Shown here piece after piece: positions 8,012 through 14,659 of a DNA stretch of 17,499 nt. Positions within the stretch are counted from its first letter, which is position 1. Each line of letters opens with the position of its first letter. The notes under the pieces are model-generated. The model made no database searches. It was given only the letters and a program-made list of their open reading frames with translations, and was not told the DNA's origin. The DNA is from an uncultured Candidatus Udaeobacter sp. (GTDB lineage Bacteria; Verrucomicrobiota; Verrucomicrobiia; Chthoniobacterales; UBA10450), in the NCBI GenBank assembly GCA_955652715.1, contig CATPBS010000243.1, forward strand, positions 1-17,499, given 5' to 3'. Position numbers and translations under genes: made by a program.

Positions 8012-9483
8012 TTACAGCGATCATTTTTATTCCGCTCGTCGGAGCGCTCGCGGTCTGCGCCTGGCCGCAGAGGAATGGTCGTCCAATCGCTCTGATGTTT
8101 AACGCCATCTCCGCAGTGTGCGCTTTGGTATTATGGCGGAATTTTGACCCCACTTCCTCGGGGCTCCAGTTCGTCGAACGCCATGCCTGGATTCCCGCCA
8201 TCGGCGCTGAATATCTGCTTGGCGTCGATGGCTTGAGTCTGCTGCTGGTATTACTCACATCGACAATCGTTCCGTTTGCACTTCTGGCGCAACCAGTTCC
8301 AGGCGCAGGTCGCGCCTTCTATGCGACGATGCTGATAATGCAGTCAGCCCTCTACGGCACGTTCACTGCGCAGAATTTCATTCTCTGGTTCTTGTTTTAC
8401 GAAATGAGTCTGCTCCCCGCGTTTCTGCTGATCAAAATATGGGGCGGCGAAAACCGTGACCGCGCTGCGACCAAGTTTTTCCTTTACACATTCCTGGGCA
8501 GCGTGGCGATGTTGCTTTCGTTCCTCGGGATTTATTTCGCGAAAGGTACGTTCGACTTTGCCGCTCTCGCCGCCTTCGGGAAGAACGGTCTGCTGACAGG
8601 TAAACTCGCGTGGCTTGCGTTTGCCGGAATCTTTGTGGGTCTCGCAGTAAAAGTGCCGCTGTTTCCGTTTCACACCTGGCTGCCCGACGCGTATCAAACC
8701 GCGCCTACGGGCGTGTCGATGGTGCTCACGGGCGTCCTCTCGAAAATGGGCGTTTATGGTTTCGTGCGTCTGTTGCTTCCTCTTTTTCCAAACGAGATCA
8801 AGATCATCGGTCCATGGCTTCTTGGGTTGGCGATCTGCTCGATTGTATTTGCTCCGTTGGCTGCGTGGGCGCAGCGGGATTTGAAACGCATGATTGCCTA
8901 CTTGTCGATCAATCATCTCGGTTACTGCATGCTTGCTCTCTTTGCGGTAGCCGCCTCACCTGTTGTTGGTGCAACGATCGATATGCAGGCAGCGTTGAGC
9001 GGCGTGTTCATGCAAATTTTCAACCACGGCATCACCGCGGCTACGCTTTTCTATTTTGCCGGTCTGCTTGAACGACGGCGCGGTCTACGTGGCATCGATG
9101 ATTTCGGTGGGCTGATGCAGCGAACACCGCTCCTCTGCGGCTGGATGAGCGTTGCGATGTTTTCATCTTTGGGTTTGCCGGGACTGAACGGATTCATCGG
9201 AGAGTTTCTCATCTTCAAAGGCTCATTCGCGATCGCGGCCGCGTTTACGGCCATTGCTGTGATCGGGCTCCTCGTCACAGCCATCGTCTTTGTGCGCGCA
9301 ATGCAATCCCTCTTCAGTGGGCCACTCGCAGAAAGTTGCAGCGGGTTTCCTGATCTTTTGCGAAGTGAAAAGCTCGTCATCGTTCCTGTGACATTGCTCA
9401 TGTTCGCCATCGGCATCGCGCCGCAATTTATCTTCAACATCTTCAACGCAACCGTCGTTCAAATGGCGCGGCTGTTTGGTTGA
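7999..9483 (+). CDS. nuoM: NADH-quinone oxidoreductase subunit M, first copy (canonical NuoM)
   Basis: 494 aa antiporter-like proton pump with about 14 membrane helices. All charged residues of the proton path are present: Glu135 in FLFYEMSLLPAFLL (TM5), Lys218 in GLAVKVPLFPFHTWLPDA (TM7), Lys249 in GVLSKMGVYG (TM8) and Glu402 in NGFIGEFLIFKG (TM12); these match E144, K234, K265 and E407 of E. coli NuoM. The connecting loop AQRDLKRMIAYLSINHLGYC is typical. The start ATG lies inside the last codons of nuoL (13-base overlap). The next gene is an ORF6N-domain gene 12 bases downstream, not nuoN. Only general family blocks are shared with the second NuoM in this operon, so the two are old paralogues. 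Confidence 0.96.
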   Translation: MVGLITAIIFIPLVGALAVCAWPQRNGRPIALMFNAISAVCALVLWRNFDPTSSGLQFVERHAWIPAIGAEYLLGVDGLSLLLVLLTSTIVPFALLAQPVPGAGRAFYATMLIMQSALYGTFTAQNFILWFLFYEMSLLPAFLLIKIWGGENRDRAATKFFLYTFLGSVAMLLSFLGIYFAKGTFDFAALAAFGKNGLLTGKLAWLAFAGIFVGLAVKVPLFPFHTWLPDAYQTAPTGVSMVLTGVLSKMGVYGFVRLLLPLFPNEIKIIGPWLLGLAICSIVFAPLAAWAQRDLKRMIAYLSINHLGYCMLALFAVAASPVVGATIDMQAALSGVFMQIFNHGITAATLFYFAGLLERRRGLRGIDDFGGLMQRTPLLCGWMSVAMFSSLGLPGLNGFIGEFLIFKGSFAIAAAFTAIAVIGLLVTAIVFVRAMQSLFSGPLAESCSGFPDLLRSEKLVIVPVTLLMFAIGIAPQFIFNIFNATVVQMARLFG

Positions 9484-9495
9484 GATGCGTCGCGG

Positions 9496-10047
9496 ATGAG
9501 CAAAGAGATCATTCCCATCGAGCGCGTAGCGCAATCGATTCGCTGGATTCGCGGCCAGAAAGTGCTGCTCGATTCTGATCTCGCGACCTTATATGGCGTG
9601 ACCACGGGAAACCTAAATAAAACTGTAAAGCGCAACGCTGATCGGTTTCCCTCCGATTTCATGTTTCAGCTTAAGCCTGAGGAACTTGCAAACTTGAAAT
9701 TCCAATTTGGAATATCAAGTTGGGGCGGCCGCCGGCGATCGCGTCCCTATGTTTTCACAGAGCAGGGCATCGCCATGCTCTCGATCGTGTTAAACAGCGA
9801 GCGCGCGATCAAAGTGAACATCGCGATCATGCGCACATTCGTGAAGCTGCGCGAGATGCTCGAGACGAATCGCGAGTTAGCGCGAAAATTTTCGGAGCTC
9901 GAACATGTCGGCAAGCACGATGAGGAAATCGCCGCTGTCCTCGAAGCGATCCGACGGCTGATGGCGCCGCCGGAAAAGCCACGGCGTGAAATCGGGTTTC
10001 ATGTGCGCGAGAAGGGCCCGCGGTATCGGGCGCGTAAACGCGCATGA
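9496..10047 (+). CDS. ORF6N-domain DNA-binding protein inside the nuo operon
   Basis: 183 aa soluble protein. Residues about 6-95 match the ORF6N domain known from phage antirepressor-like proteins and widespread chromosomal relatives: VAQSIRWIRGQKVLLDSDLA, LYGVTTGNLNKTVKRNADRF, PSDFMFQL, SSWGGRRRSRPYVFTEQGIA and MLSIVLNSERAIKVNIAIMR. A charged helical stretch follows (120-155, likely coiled coil), then a basic tail, LMAPPEKPRREIGFHVREKG to the end. Family knowledge supports DNA binding; no cellular function is established. It starts 12 bases after nuoM1, and its stop overlaps the nuoM2 start (ATGA at 10044-10047), so it is transcribed and translated with complex I. Nothing in it resembles a complex I subunit: it has no membrane helix and no cysteine cluster. 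No clear terminal repeats mark it as a recent insertion. Confidence 0.93.
   Translation: MSKEIIPIERVAQSIRWIRGQKVLLDSDLATLYGVTTGNLNKTVKRNADRFPSDFMFQLKPEELANLKFQFGISSWGGRRRSRPYVFTEQGIAMLSIVLNSERAIKVNIAIMRTFVKLREMLETNRELARKFSELEHVGKHDEEIAAVLEAIRRLMAPPEKPRREIGFHVREKGPRYRARKRA
10030..10043 (+). promoter_or_regulatory. GC-rich hairpin abutting the nuoM2 start codon
   Basis: GCGCG-TAAA-CGCGC forms a perfect five-pair stem (a T-A sixth pair is possible) ending at the base just before the nuoM2 ATG at 10044. It occupies the position where a Shine-Dalgarno would be, and no purine-rich site is visible there. With the ATGA stop/start overlap this suggests that nuoM2 is translated mainly by ribosomes that have just finished the ORF6N gene. 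The structure is seen in the sequence; the role is inferred. Confidence 0.45.
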
Positions 10048-11525
10048 TCGCCTGGACGATTTACATTACGTTCGCGGGCGCAGTGCTGCTGCTTGTCTTG
10101 CCACGCACGTTTGCGCGCTGGATCGCGCTGCTTACAACGATCGCAGGCCTCGCCTTGGGCCTCATCGCATTCGTTCGCACGCCGATTGGCGATCTTGCGC
10201 ATTTCGCCACGATTGTGCGCGTGCCCTGGGTGCCGGCCCTCGGGATGAATTACCATCTGGCGATCGATGGCGTCAGCCTGACGATGGTTCTTGTTACGGG
10301 TATCTCGGCCGTAAGCACCGTGCTGTTTTCATGGGACGTTGAACATCGGCAGAACGAATTTTTCTTCTGGTTACTTCTGGTGGTGGCCGGGTCCTACGGA
10401 GTTTTTCTAAGCGCCGATTTGTTTCTGTTTTTCGCGTTCTACGAGCTGGTGATCGTGCCGAAATATTTTCTAATCGCCATTTTTGGATCCACTAACAAGG
10501 AATACGGGGCGATGAAGCTGACGCTCTATTCGTTTTTTGGCGGCATGCTCGTATTCATCGGGATACTTGCCGCATACGTAACTGCCGGATCGCTGGACAT
10601 GAATCAGCTCGCGCAATTTCAATTCAATCCGCAACTGCAATCGTGGGCGTTTCCTGTGTTGTTTCTCGGTTTCGCCGTGCTCGCCGGAATTTGGCCACTG
10701 CATACGTGGGCGCCGACGGGTCACGTCGCGGCGCCTACGGCCGGTTCCATGCTTCTCGCCGGGATCGTGATGAAACTCGGCTCTTACGCAGGGCTCCGCG
10801 TCGCGATGAATCTCTTTCCACTGGGCTTCCAGATGTGGAGCAAATGGATCGCCTTTCTGGCGGTCGTTGGAATTGTTTACGCCGCGGCCGTAGCGCTCCG
10901 TCAACGTGATCTGAAATTTGTTATTGGTTATTCGAGCGTCAGCCACATGGGCTTCGTGTTGCTGGGTCTCGCCGCGGCAACGGCGCTAAGCGTTTCAGGG
11001 GCGGTATTGCAAATGTTTTCGCACGGCGTGATTGCGGCCCTTTTGTTTGCCGTCGCTGGACGCATGATCTATCGCCGCACACACACGCGCGAGCTCGACG
11101 CGCTCGCCAGCATGAACCTGGGCCGCGCTCTGCCGTTTGCCGCGTTCACTTTTGTCATCGCCTCAGCCGCGTCGATGGGCATACCCGGTTTCAGTGGATT
11201 CGCTGCCGAGATCACAATTCTCATTGGCGCATGGAAAACTTATCCGCTCGCGGTCTGGATCACCGGCGCTGGCATGGTGCTCGTTGCTGCATTCACGTTG
11301 CGGGCGTTAAAGCAATCGTTCTTCGGCGAGGCGGAGCCAAGCGTGCTCTTGCAAAAAGGCCGGGTAGCGCTCGACCCGGATTGGAATGAACAACAAAGCA
11401 TTACGGCTGCGGAAAAATGTGGTGCTTGCCTGCTCATGTTCGCGACGCTCGCGGTTGGGATTTATCCCAAACTGTTGCTCGATCGCATTATGCCTGCAGT
11501 CGAATCGATGAGGTTTCTGAAATGA
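10044..11525 (+). CDS. nuoM: NADH-quinone oxidoreductase subunit M, second divergent copy (NuoM2)
   Basis: 493 aa antiporter-like subunit with about 14 membrane helices, the fourth pump-type subunit of this operon. Conserved residues: Glu134 in FAFYELVIVPKYFLIAIFG (TM5), Lys244 in AGIVMKLGSY (TM8) and Glu389 in GFSGFAAEITIL (TM12). The loop ALRQRDLKFVIGYSSVSHMG is normal. The TM7 block reads GFAVLAGIWPLHTWAP (209-224), where canonical NuoM has FAVKVPLFPFHTWLP, so the TM7 lysine is replaced by Leu213 (codon 10680-10682). The alignment is ungapped and anchored by FAV and HTW. The rest of the protein is intact, so this is not decay. The start is fixed by the ATGA overlap with the ORF6N gene. Position between NuoM1 and NuoN fits the 2M complex I layout. 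Its stop overlaps a short 8-codon frame (11522-11548). Confidence 0.93.
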   Translation: MIAWTIYITFAGAVLLLVLPRTFARWIALLTTIAGLALGLIAFVRTPIGDLAHFATIVRVPWVPALGMNYHLAIDGVSLTMVLVTGISAVSTVLFSWDVEHRQNEFFFWLLLVVAGSYGVFLSADLFLFFAFYELVIVPKYFLIAIFGSTNKEYGAMKLTLYSFFGGMLVFIGILAAYVTAGSLDMNQLAQFQFNPQLQSWAFPVLFLGFAVLAGIWPLHTWAPTGHVAAPTAGSMLLAGIVMKLGSYAGLRVAMNLFPLGFQMWSKWIAFLAVVGIVYAAAVALRQRDLKFVIGYSSVSHMGFVLLGLAAATALSVSGAVLQMFSHGVIAALLFAVAGRMIYRRTHTRELDALASMNLGRALPFAAFTFVIASAASMGIPGFSGFAAEITILIGAWKTYPLAVWITGAGMVLVAAFTLRALKQSFFGEAEPSVLLQKGRVALDPDWNEQQSITAAEKCGACLLMFATLAVGIYPKLLLDRIMPAVESMRFLK

Positions 11526-11535
11526 AATCCGCCGA

Positions 11536-11559
11536 TTCAACGACTTAACGCTTCAACGA
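11536..11559 (+). repeat. Three 8-base tandem units abutting the nuoN start
   Basis: TTCAACGA, CTTAACGC and TTCAACGA follow each other without gaps, giving the consensus YTYAACGM. The last A is the first base of the nuoN ATG. The units fill most of the 33-base gap between nuoM2 and nuoN. Related TTAACG cores occur in the gaps before nuoH, after nuoJ and after nuoN. Function is unknown; no Shine-Dalgarno is evident in this leader. Confidence 0.45.
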
Positions 11560-13100
11560 TGTCCTATCTCCAGCTTCTCAAACTTGCCTCGCCCGAGGCT
11601 GTGGTCGTTGTTACCGCACTCGTACTCCTTGCCGTCGGGCTGACTATTCGGCGCCGAACGGTTGACGCGACCGTCTCGACCATGCCACTGGATCAAAATG
11701 CAAGCGGCACGCCTGCCGCCATGCCAGACGCATTGGGACCAATCTGTTGTTCCATTGCCGCACTTGGGCTTGTAGTTGCAATCGGCACAGTGCTGATGTT
11801 GCCTCGCAACGCGAACCTTTTCGGCGGGATGCTCGTGATCACCCCGCTCACCTGCCTCTTCAAAATTATCTGTATCGCCTTAGCATTCTTCACCGTCCTC
11901 CTGACGACATCAGAAAAGGCGCCGCGTCATCCGGGCGAATATTTGGCGCTTGTGTTGTTCGCAACAGTCGGCCTGATGCTGCTAGTCGGTAGCGAGGAGT
12001 TACTGATGATTTTCATCGGACTCGAACTGCTCGGCTTGTCGCTTTATGTGATGACCGCATTCGACAAGACGGATGTGCGTTCCGCGGAAGCCGGTCTGAA
12101 ATACTTTCTGTTCGGCAGCACCTCCAGCGCTTTCACGCTTTTCGGAATCAGCTTGATCTATGGTATGTCGGGCACGACGAGTCTTGCGGCGATTTCGGAA
12201 AATCTGGCCACCGCATCTGTGCAACCGTTGCTAGCCGTTGGGCTTGTCATGACGCTCATCGCTTTCGCGTTCAAAATCGCCGCCGCACCGTTTCACGTCT
12301 GGGCGCCGGACGCCTATCAGGTCGCGCCCGTTCCCAGCGCAGCATTTATTGCCTCGGCCTCGAAGGTCGCGTCGTTTGTGGTGCTGGGGAAGATAGTGCT
12401 GGTCGGGTTTGCTCCCCTGCACGGTGCCGCCGCGTGGCACGCCATGGTTGCTGGTTGGTCGCCCGTCCTTGCCGCGCTGGCAGCGTTATCGATATTGGTC
12501 GGCAATCTGGTGGCGCTCGCGCAATCAAACGTGCGCAGACTGCTTGCCTACTCCGCAGTGGCACATGCTGGATACACACTCATTGGACTGGTCGCTGGCG
12601 ATCGCGACGGATTTTCCGCCGCGTTATTCTACGCCACCGTCTATGCCATCACACTTGTCGGTGCATTCGGCATAATTGCTGTGGTGCGGCGCGAGACGGG
12701 TGGCGACGATTTCTCAAACTTTCGCGGATTGGCTTCCCGATCTCCCTTGCTCGCGGGATGCATGTCTATCTTCATGTTGTCACTGGCAGGAATACCGCCG
12801 CTCGCCGGATTTTTTGGAAAATTTTATATATTCAGTGTCGCGCTTCGCGCCGGTGCAAACCTGGGGTTGCTCTGGCTCGTAGGAGTCGCGCTTCTTGGCA
12901 GTTTCATCTCGCTGTACTATTATCTGCTCGTCCTGAAGACGATTTTCGTCGATGAGCCTCCGCTTCCCGCCGAGCGACACGTCGATGTCCAGCCTGATCT
13001 GCTGCTGCGAACTACGGTCGCTGTGCTCGCTGCGACGGTTCTTTTGCTCGGCGTGGCGCCGGAGATCCTGGCAGCGCGGATCCTTGCCGCGGTACCGTAA
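11559..13100 (+). CDS. nuoN: NADH-quinone oxidoreductase subunit N (NuoN)
   Basis: 513 aa antiporter-like pump subunit, nearest to NuoK. Conserved residues are Glu155 in IFIGLELLGLSLYV (TM5), Lys239 in AFAFKIAAAPFHVWAPDAYQ (TM7), Lys269 in FIASASKVAS (TM8) and Lys421 in PPLAGFFGKFYIF (TM12); lysine rather than glutamate at the last position is the norm for NuoN. The block AQSNVRRLLAYSAVAHAGY is typical. Residues about 31-60 form a polar insertion between the first two helices (RRRTVDATVS through NASGTPAAMPDA) that looks non-conserved. It is the last complex I gene of the operon, 33 bases after nuoM2, with no SD-like purine run before its ATG. Confidence 0.96.
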   Translation: MSYLQLLKLASPEAVVVVTALVLLAVGLTIRRRTVDATVSTMPLDQNASGTPAAMPDALGPICCSIAALGLVVAIGTVLMLPRNANLFGGMLVITPLTCLFKIICIALAFFTVLLTTSEKAPRHPGEYLALVLFATVGLMLLVGSEELLMIFIGLELLGLSLYVMTAFDKTDVRSAEAGLKYFLFGSTSSAFTLFGISLIYGMSGTTSLAAISENLATASVQPLLAVGLVMTLIAFAFKIAAAPFHVWAPDAYQVAPVPSAAFIASASKVASFVVLGKIVLVGFAPLHGAAAWHAMVAGWSPVLAALAALSILVGNLVALAQSNVRRLLAYSAVAHAGYTLIGLVAGDRDGFSAALFYATVYAITLVGAFGIIAVVRRETGGDDFSNFRGLASRSPLLAGCMSIFMLSLAGIPPLAGFFGKFYIFSVALRAGANLGLLWLVGVALLGSFISLYYYLLVLKTIFVDEPPLPAERHVDVQPDLLLRTTVAVLAATVLLLGVAPEILAARILAAVP

Positions 13101-13194
13101 GAAATTTTCGGCAAAAGCGCGATTAACGCTTGACTGCCGCGGTATAAGTTTTGCATCAAAAGCGGAGTAGCCCCCCATTGCAAGAGTTGGTCAA

Positions 13195-14172
13195 GTGAAG
13201 ATGGGCAGCATCAGCCAGTTCATTGATCGCCACTTCCGGCATTTCAACGCGGCGGTCGTAAAAGACGCTGCTGATGCCTACAGCACGCACCTGGATCGCG
13301 GGGGAAAAATGATGATCACACTGGCGGGCGCCATGAGCACCGCCGAACTCGGTATTTCTCTCGCGGAAATGATTCGCCGGGACAAAGTCCACGCCATCAC
13401 CTGCACCGGAGCAAATCTGGAGGAAGATCTTTTTAATCTGGTCGCGCGCAGCCAGTATGTCCGCCTGCCGAATTATCGCGAGCTAAGTCCGCAACAAGAA
13501 GAAGAGCTGCTTCGTCGTCATCTGAATCGGGTCACCGATACGTGCATCCCGGAAGAGGAAGCAATTCGCCGGATCGAAAAAGTAGTGATCAACGAATGGA
13601 TCGCCGCTGCGCAGAAAAAAGAACGCGGGTTTCCGCACGAGTTTCTTTTCAACATCTTGCGAGAATGCCGGCTCAAGAAGTTTTATGAGATCGAGCCGGG
13701 GGACAGTTGGATGATCGCCGCCGCGCACAAGGATCTTCCAATGTTTGTGCCTGGCTGGGAAGATTCGACTTTGGGAAATATTTACGCAGCGCGTTGCATC
13801 ACTCGAGCAATCCCCGACGTCAACACCATTCGTTCCGGCATTGAATACATGATCGCGCTCGCTGAGTGGTATCGCAGCGTATCCCAGAATTCGTCCATTG
13901 GCTTTTTCCAAATCGGCGGCGGCATTGCGGGCGATTTTCCCATTTGTGTCGTGCCCATGTTGAATCAAGACGTTGTCCGTGACCCTGTGCCGGAGTGGGG
14001 TTATTTTTGCCAGATCAGCGACTCGACCACCAGCTTCGGGTCGTACTCGGGCGCGGTGCCTAACGAGAAGATCACGTGGGGGAAACTTAGCATCGATACT
14101 CCGAAATACGTCATCGAGTCGGACGCAACGATTGTGGCGCCGCTGATTTTCGCAAAGATTCTAGGCTGGTAA
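13195..14172 (+). CDS. Deoxyhypusine synthase family protein (bacterial DHS-like)
   Basis: 325 aa. The family transfers the aminobutyl group of spermidine via NAD+. Eukaryotic and archaeal members modify eIF5A; bacterial members have no eIF5A partner, and some DHS-like enzymes make homospermidine. Evidence: TLAGAMSTAELGISLAEMIR (42-61), ITCTGANLEEDLFNLVARS (68-86), FVPGWEDSTLGN (184-195), FQIGGGIAGDFPI (238-250) and DSTTSFGSYSGAVPNEKITW (276-295) followed by GK. The Lys in WGK (Lys297) aligns with the catalytic lysine that forms the imine intermediate. The frame opens with GTG at 13195, preceded by a GAG purine site eight bases upstream; ATG 13201 is an equally possible start. It lies 94 bases after nuoN and may have its own promoter. 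It converges with the lipoprotein gene. The substrate cannot be told from sequence. Confidence 0.9.
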   Translation: MKMGSISQFIDRHFRHFNAAVVKDAADAYSTHLDRGGKMMITLAGAMSTAELGISLAEMIRRDKVHAITCTGANLEEDLFNLVARSQYVRLPNYRELSPQQEEELLRRHLNRVTDTCIPEEEAIRRIEKVVINEWIAAAQKKERGFPHEFLFNILRECRLKKFYEIEPGDSWMIAAAHKDLPMFVPGWEDSTLGNIYAARCITRAIPDVNTIRSGIEYMIALAEWYRSVSQNSSIGFFQIGGGIAGDFPICVVPMLNQDVVRDPVPEWGYFCQISDSTTSFGSYSGAVPNEKITWGKLSIDTPKYVIESDATIVAPLIFAKILGW

Positions 14173-14191
14173 CAATTACTGTCCTCTTGGG

Positions 14192-14550
14192 CTACTGCCA
14201 GTGGCCTGGAATCCATACCCAGCCACCCGCACGAGGCATCCAATGGCCTTCCACCCAGACTGCGGCTGGTCGTGGGCGAACTACCCAGGTTCCCGCCACC
14301 CACACGTAGGTTGTTCCGGTCCATCGCCAGTAACCGTTCGTCCAGACGTATCCCGGTCCAGGTGTTACCGTCTGAGTTTCGATGCGAACTGGCGGCGGCG
14401 CTCGGGTCACCACGACCTCGCGAGCCGGTCCCGTCGTTGTGACTTCCTGTGTCGTTGTTGTGGTCGTCACAGTCGTTGGTTCCGCCGCACACAGCCGACC
14501 AAAGCTAGCCCTAGTAACGCCAGCATTGGTAGATAAGAGCTCATTCTCAT
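14192..14550 (-). CDS. WXXGXW (YXWGXW)-repeat small lipoprotein, apparent frameshift at the lipobox
   Basis: The C-terminal 92 codons (14470 down to 14192) encode a Thr-rich start (TTTTTTQEVTTT) and four copies of a W-x-x-G-x-W motif: VWTNGYW, VWVAGTW, VWVEGHW and VWIPGHW. This is the family of small envelope proteins with WXXGXW repeats. That frame has no ATG or signal peptide, only a GTG at 14470. A different frame starts at ATG 14550 behind a strong GGAGGG site and encodes a lipoprotein signal (MRMSSYLPMLALLGLALVGC), then stops at 14469-14467. Removing one dinucleotide from the CACACA run (14488-14493) fuses the two frames into LVGC-AAEPTTVTTT..., a 118-residue lipoprotein. The first-frame TGA overlaps the GTG (GTGA), so low-level reinitiation without a signal is possible. 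Error, pseudogene or phase variation cannot be separated here. Confidence 0.8.
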
Positions 14551-14554
14551 ATTA

Positions 14555-14560
14555 CCCTCC
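14555..14560 (-). promoter_or_regulatory. Strong Shine-Dalgarno for the lipoprotein gene
   Basis: GGAGGG on the minus strand, four bases before the ATG at 14550, is the strongest ribosome site I saw in the window. It supports 14550 as the true start and hence the frameshift interpretation of the downstream WXXGXW frame. Confidence 0.75.
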
Positions 14561-14563
14561 GTT

Positions 14564-14603
14564 ACGAATTCGTTTTGTGACCGCCCGCCGGCTTTGTCAC
14601 AAA
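14564..14603. promoter_or_regulatory. Dyad-symmetric elements between the lipoprotein gene and rsmI
   Basis: TTTGTGAC (14574-14581) and GTCACAAA (14596-14603) form a perfect 8-base inverted repeat with a 14-base GC-rich spacer. The half-sites are 22 bases apart centre to centre, about two helical turns. A perfect 10-base palindrome, ACGAATTCGT (14564-14573), is directly adjacent on the left. No T-run follows on either strand, so a terminator is unlikely. An operator for one or both divergent genes is the simplest reading; the regulator is not identifiable. Confidence 0.45.
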
Positions 14604-14659
14604 TTAAAACAGCCCGTTGGTTCGATAGCCAAGGACCGATTTTGAACCGATCATACGGA

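Noticed and set aside
9484..10050. Terminal inverted repeats marking the ORF6N gene as a mobile element
   Set aside because: Only about five bases (ATGCG near 9485 and CGCAT near 10041) match in inverted orientation, which is expected by chance in this GC-rich context.
10044..11525. nuoM2 as a recent tandem duplicate of nuoM1
   Set aside because: The two proteins share only the general family blocks and differ at the TM7 lysine and through most loops, so they are old paralogues.
3941..13100. Mrp-type antiporter or group 4 hydrogenase membrane module instead of complex I
   Set aside because: NuoH, NuoJ and NuoK with their quinone-side motifs are all present in nuo order, with no hydrogenase catalytic or MrpE-G genes in the window.
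13084..13114. TTGCCG...CGGCAA hairpin at the end of nuoN as a terminator
   Set aside because: Only six pairs with a 19-base loop overlapping the stop codon, and no T-run follows.
13130..13148. TTGACT and TATAAG before the DHS-like gene as a sigma-70 promoter
   Set aside because: The hexamers are only seven bases apart instead of about 17; either alone could be part of a promoter, but the pair is not.
14574..14603. TGTGA...TCACA read as a CRP/FNR-type site
   Set aside because: The spacer between TGTGA and TCACA is 16 bases, where CRP sites have six.
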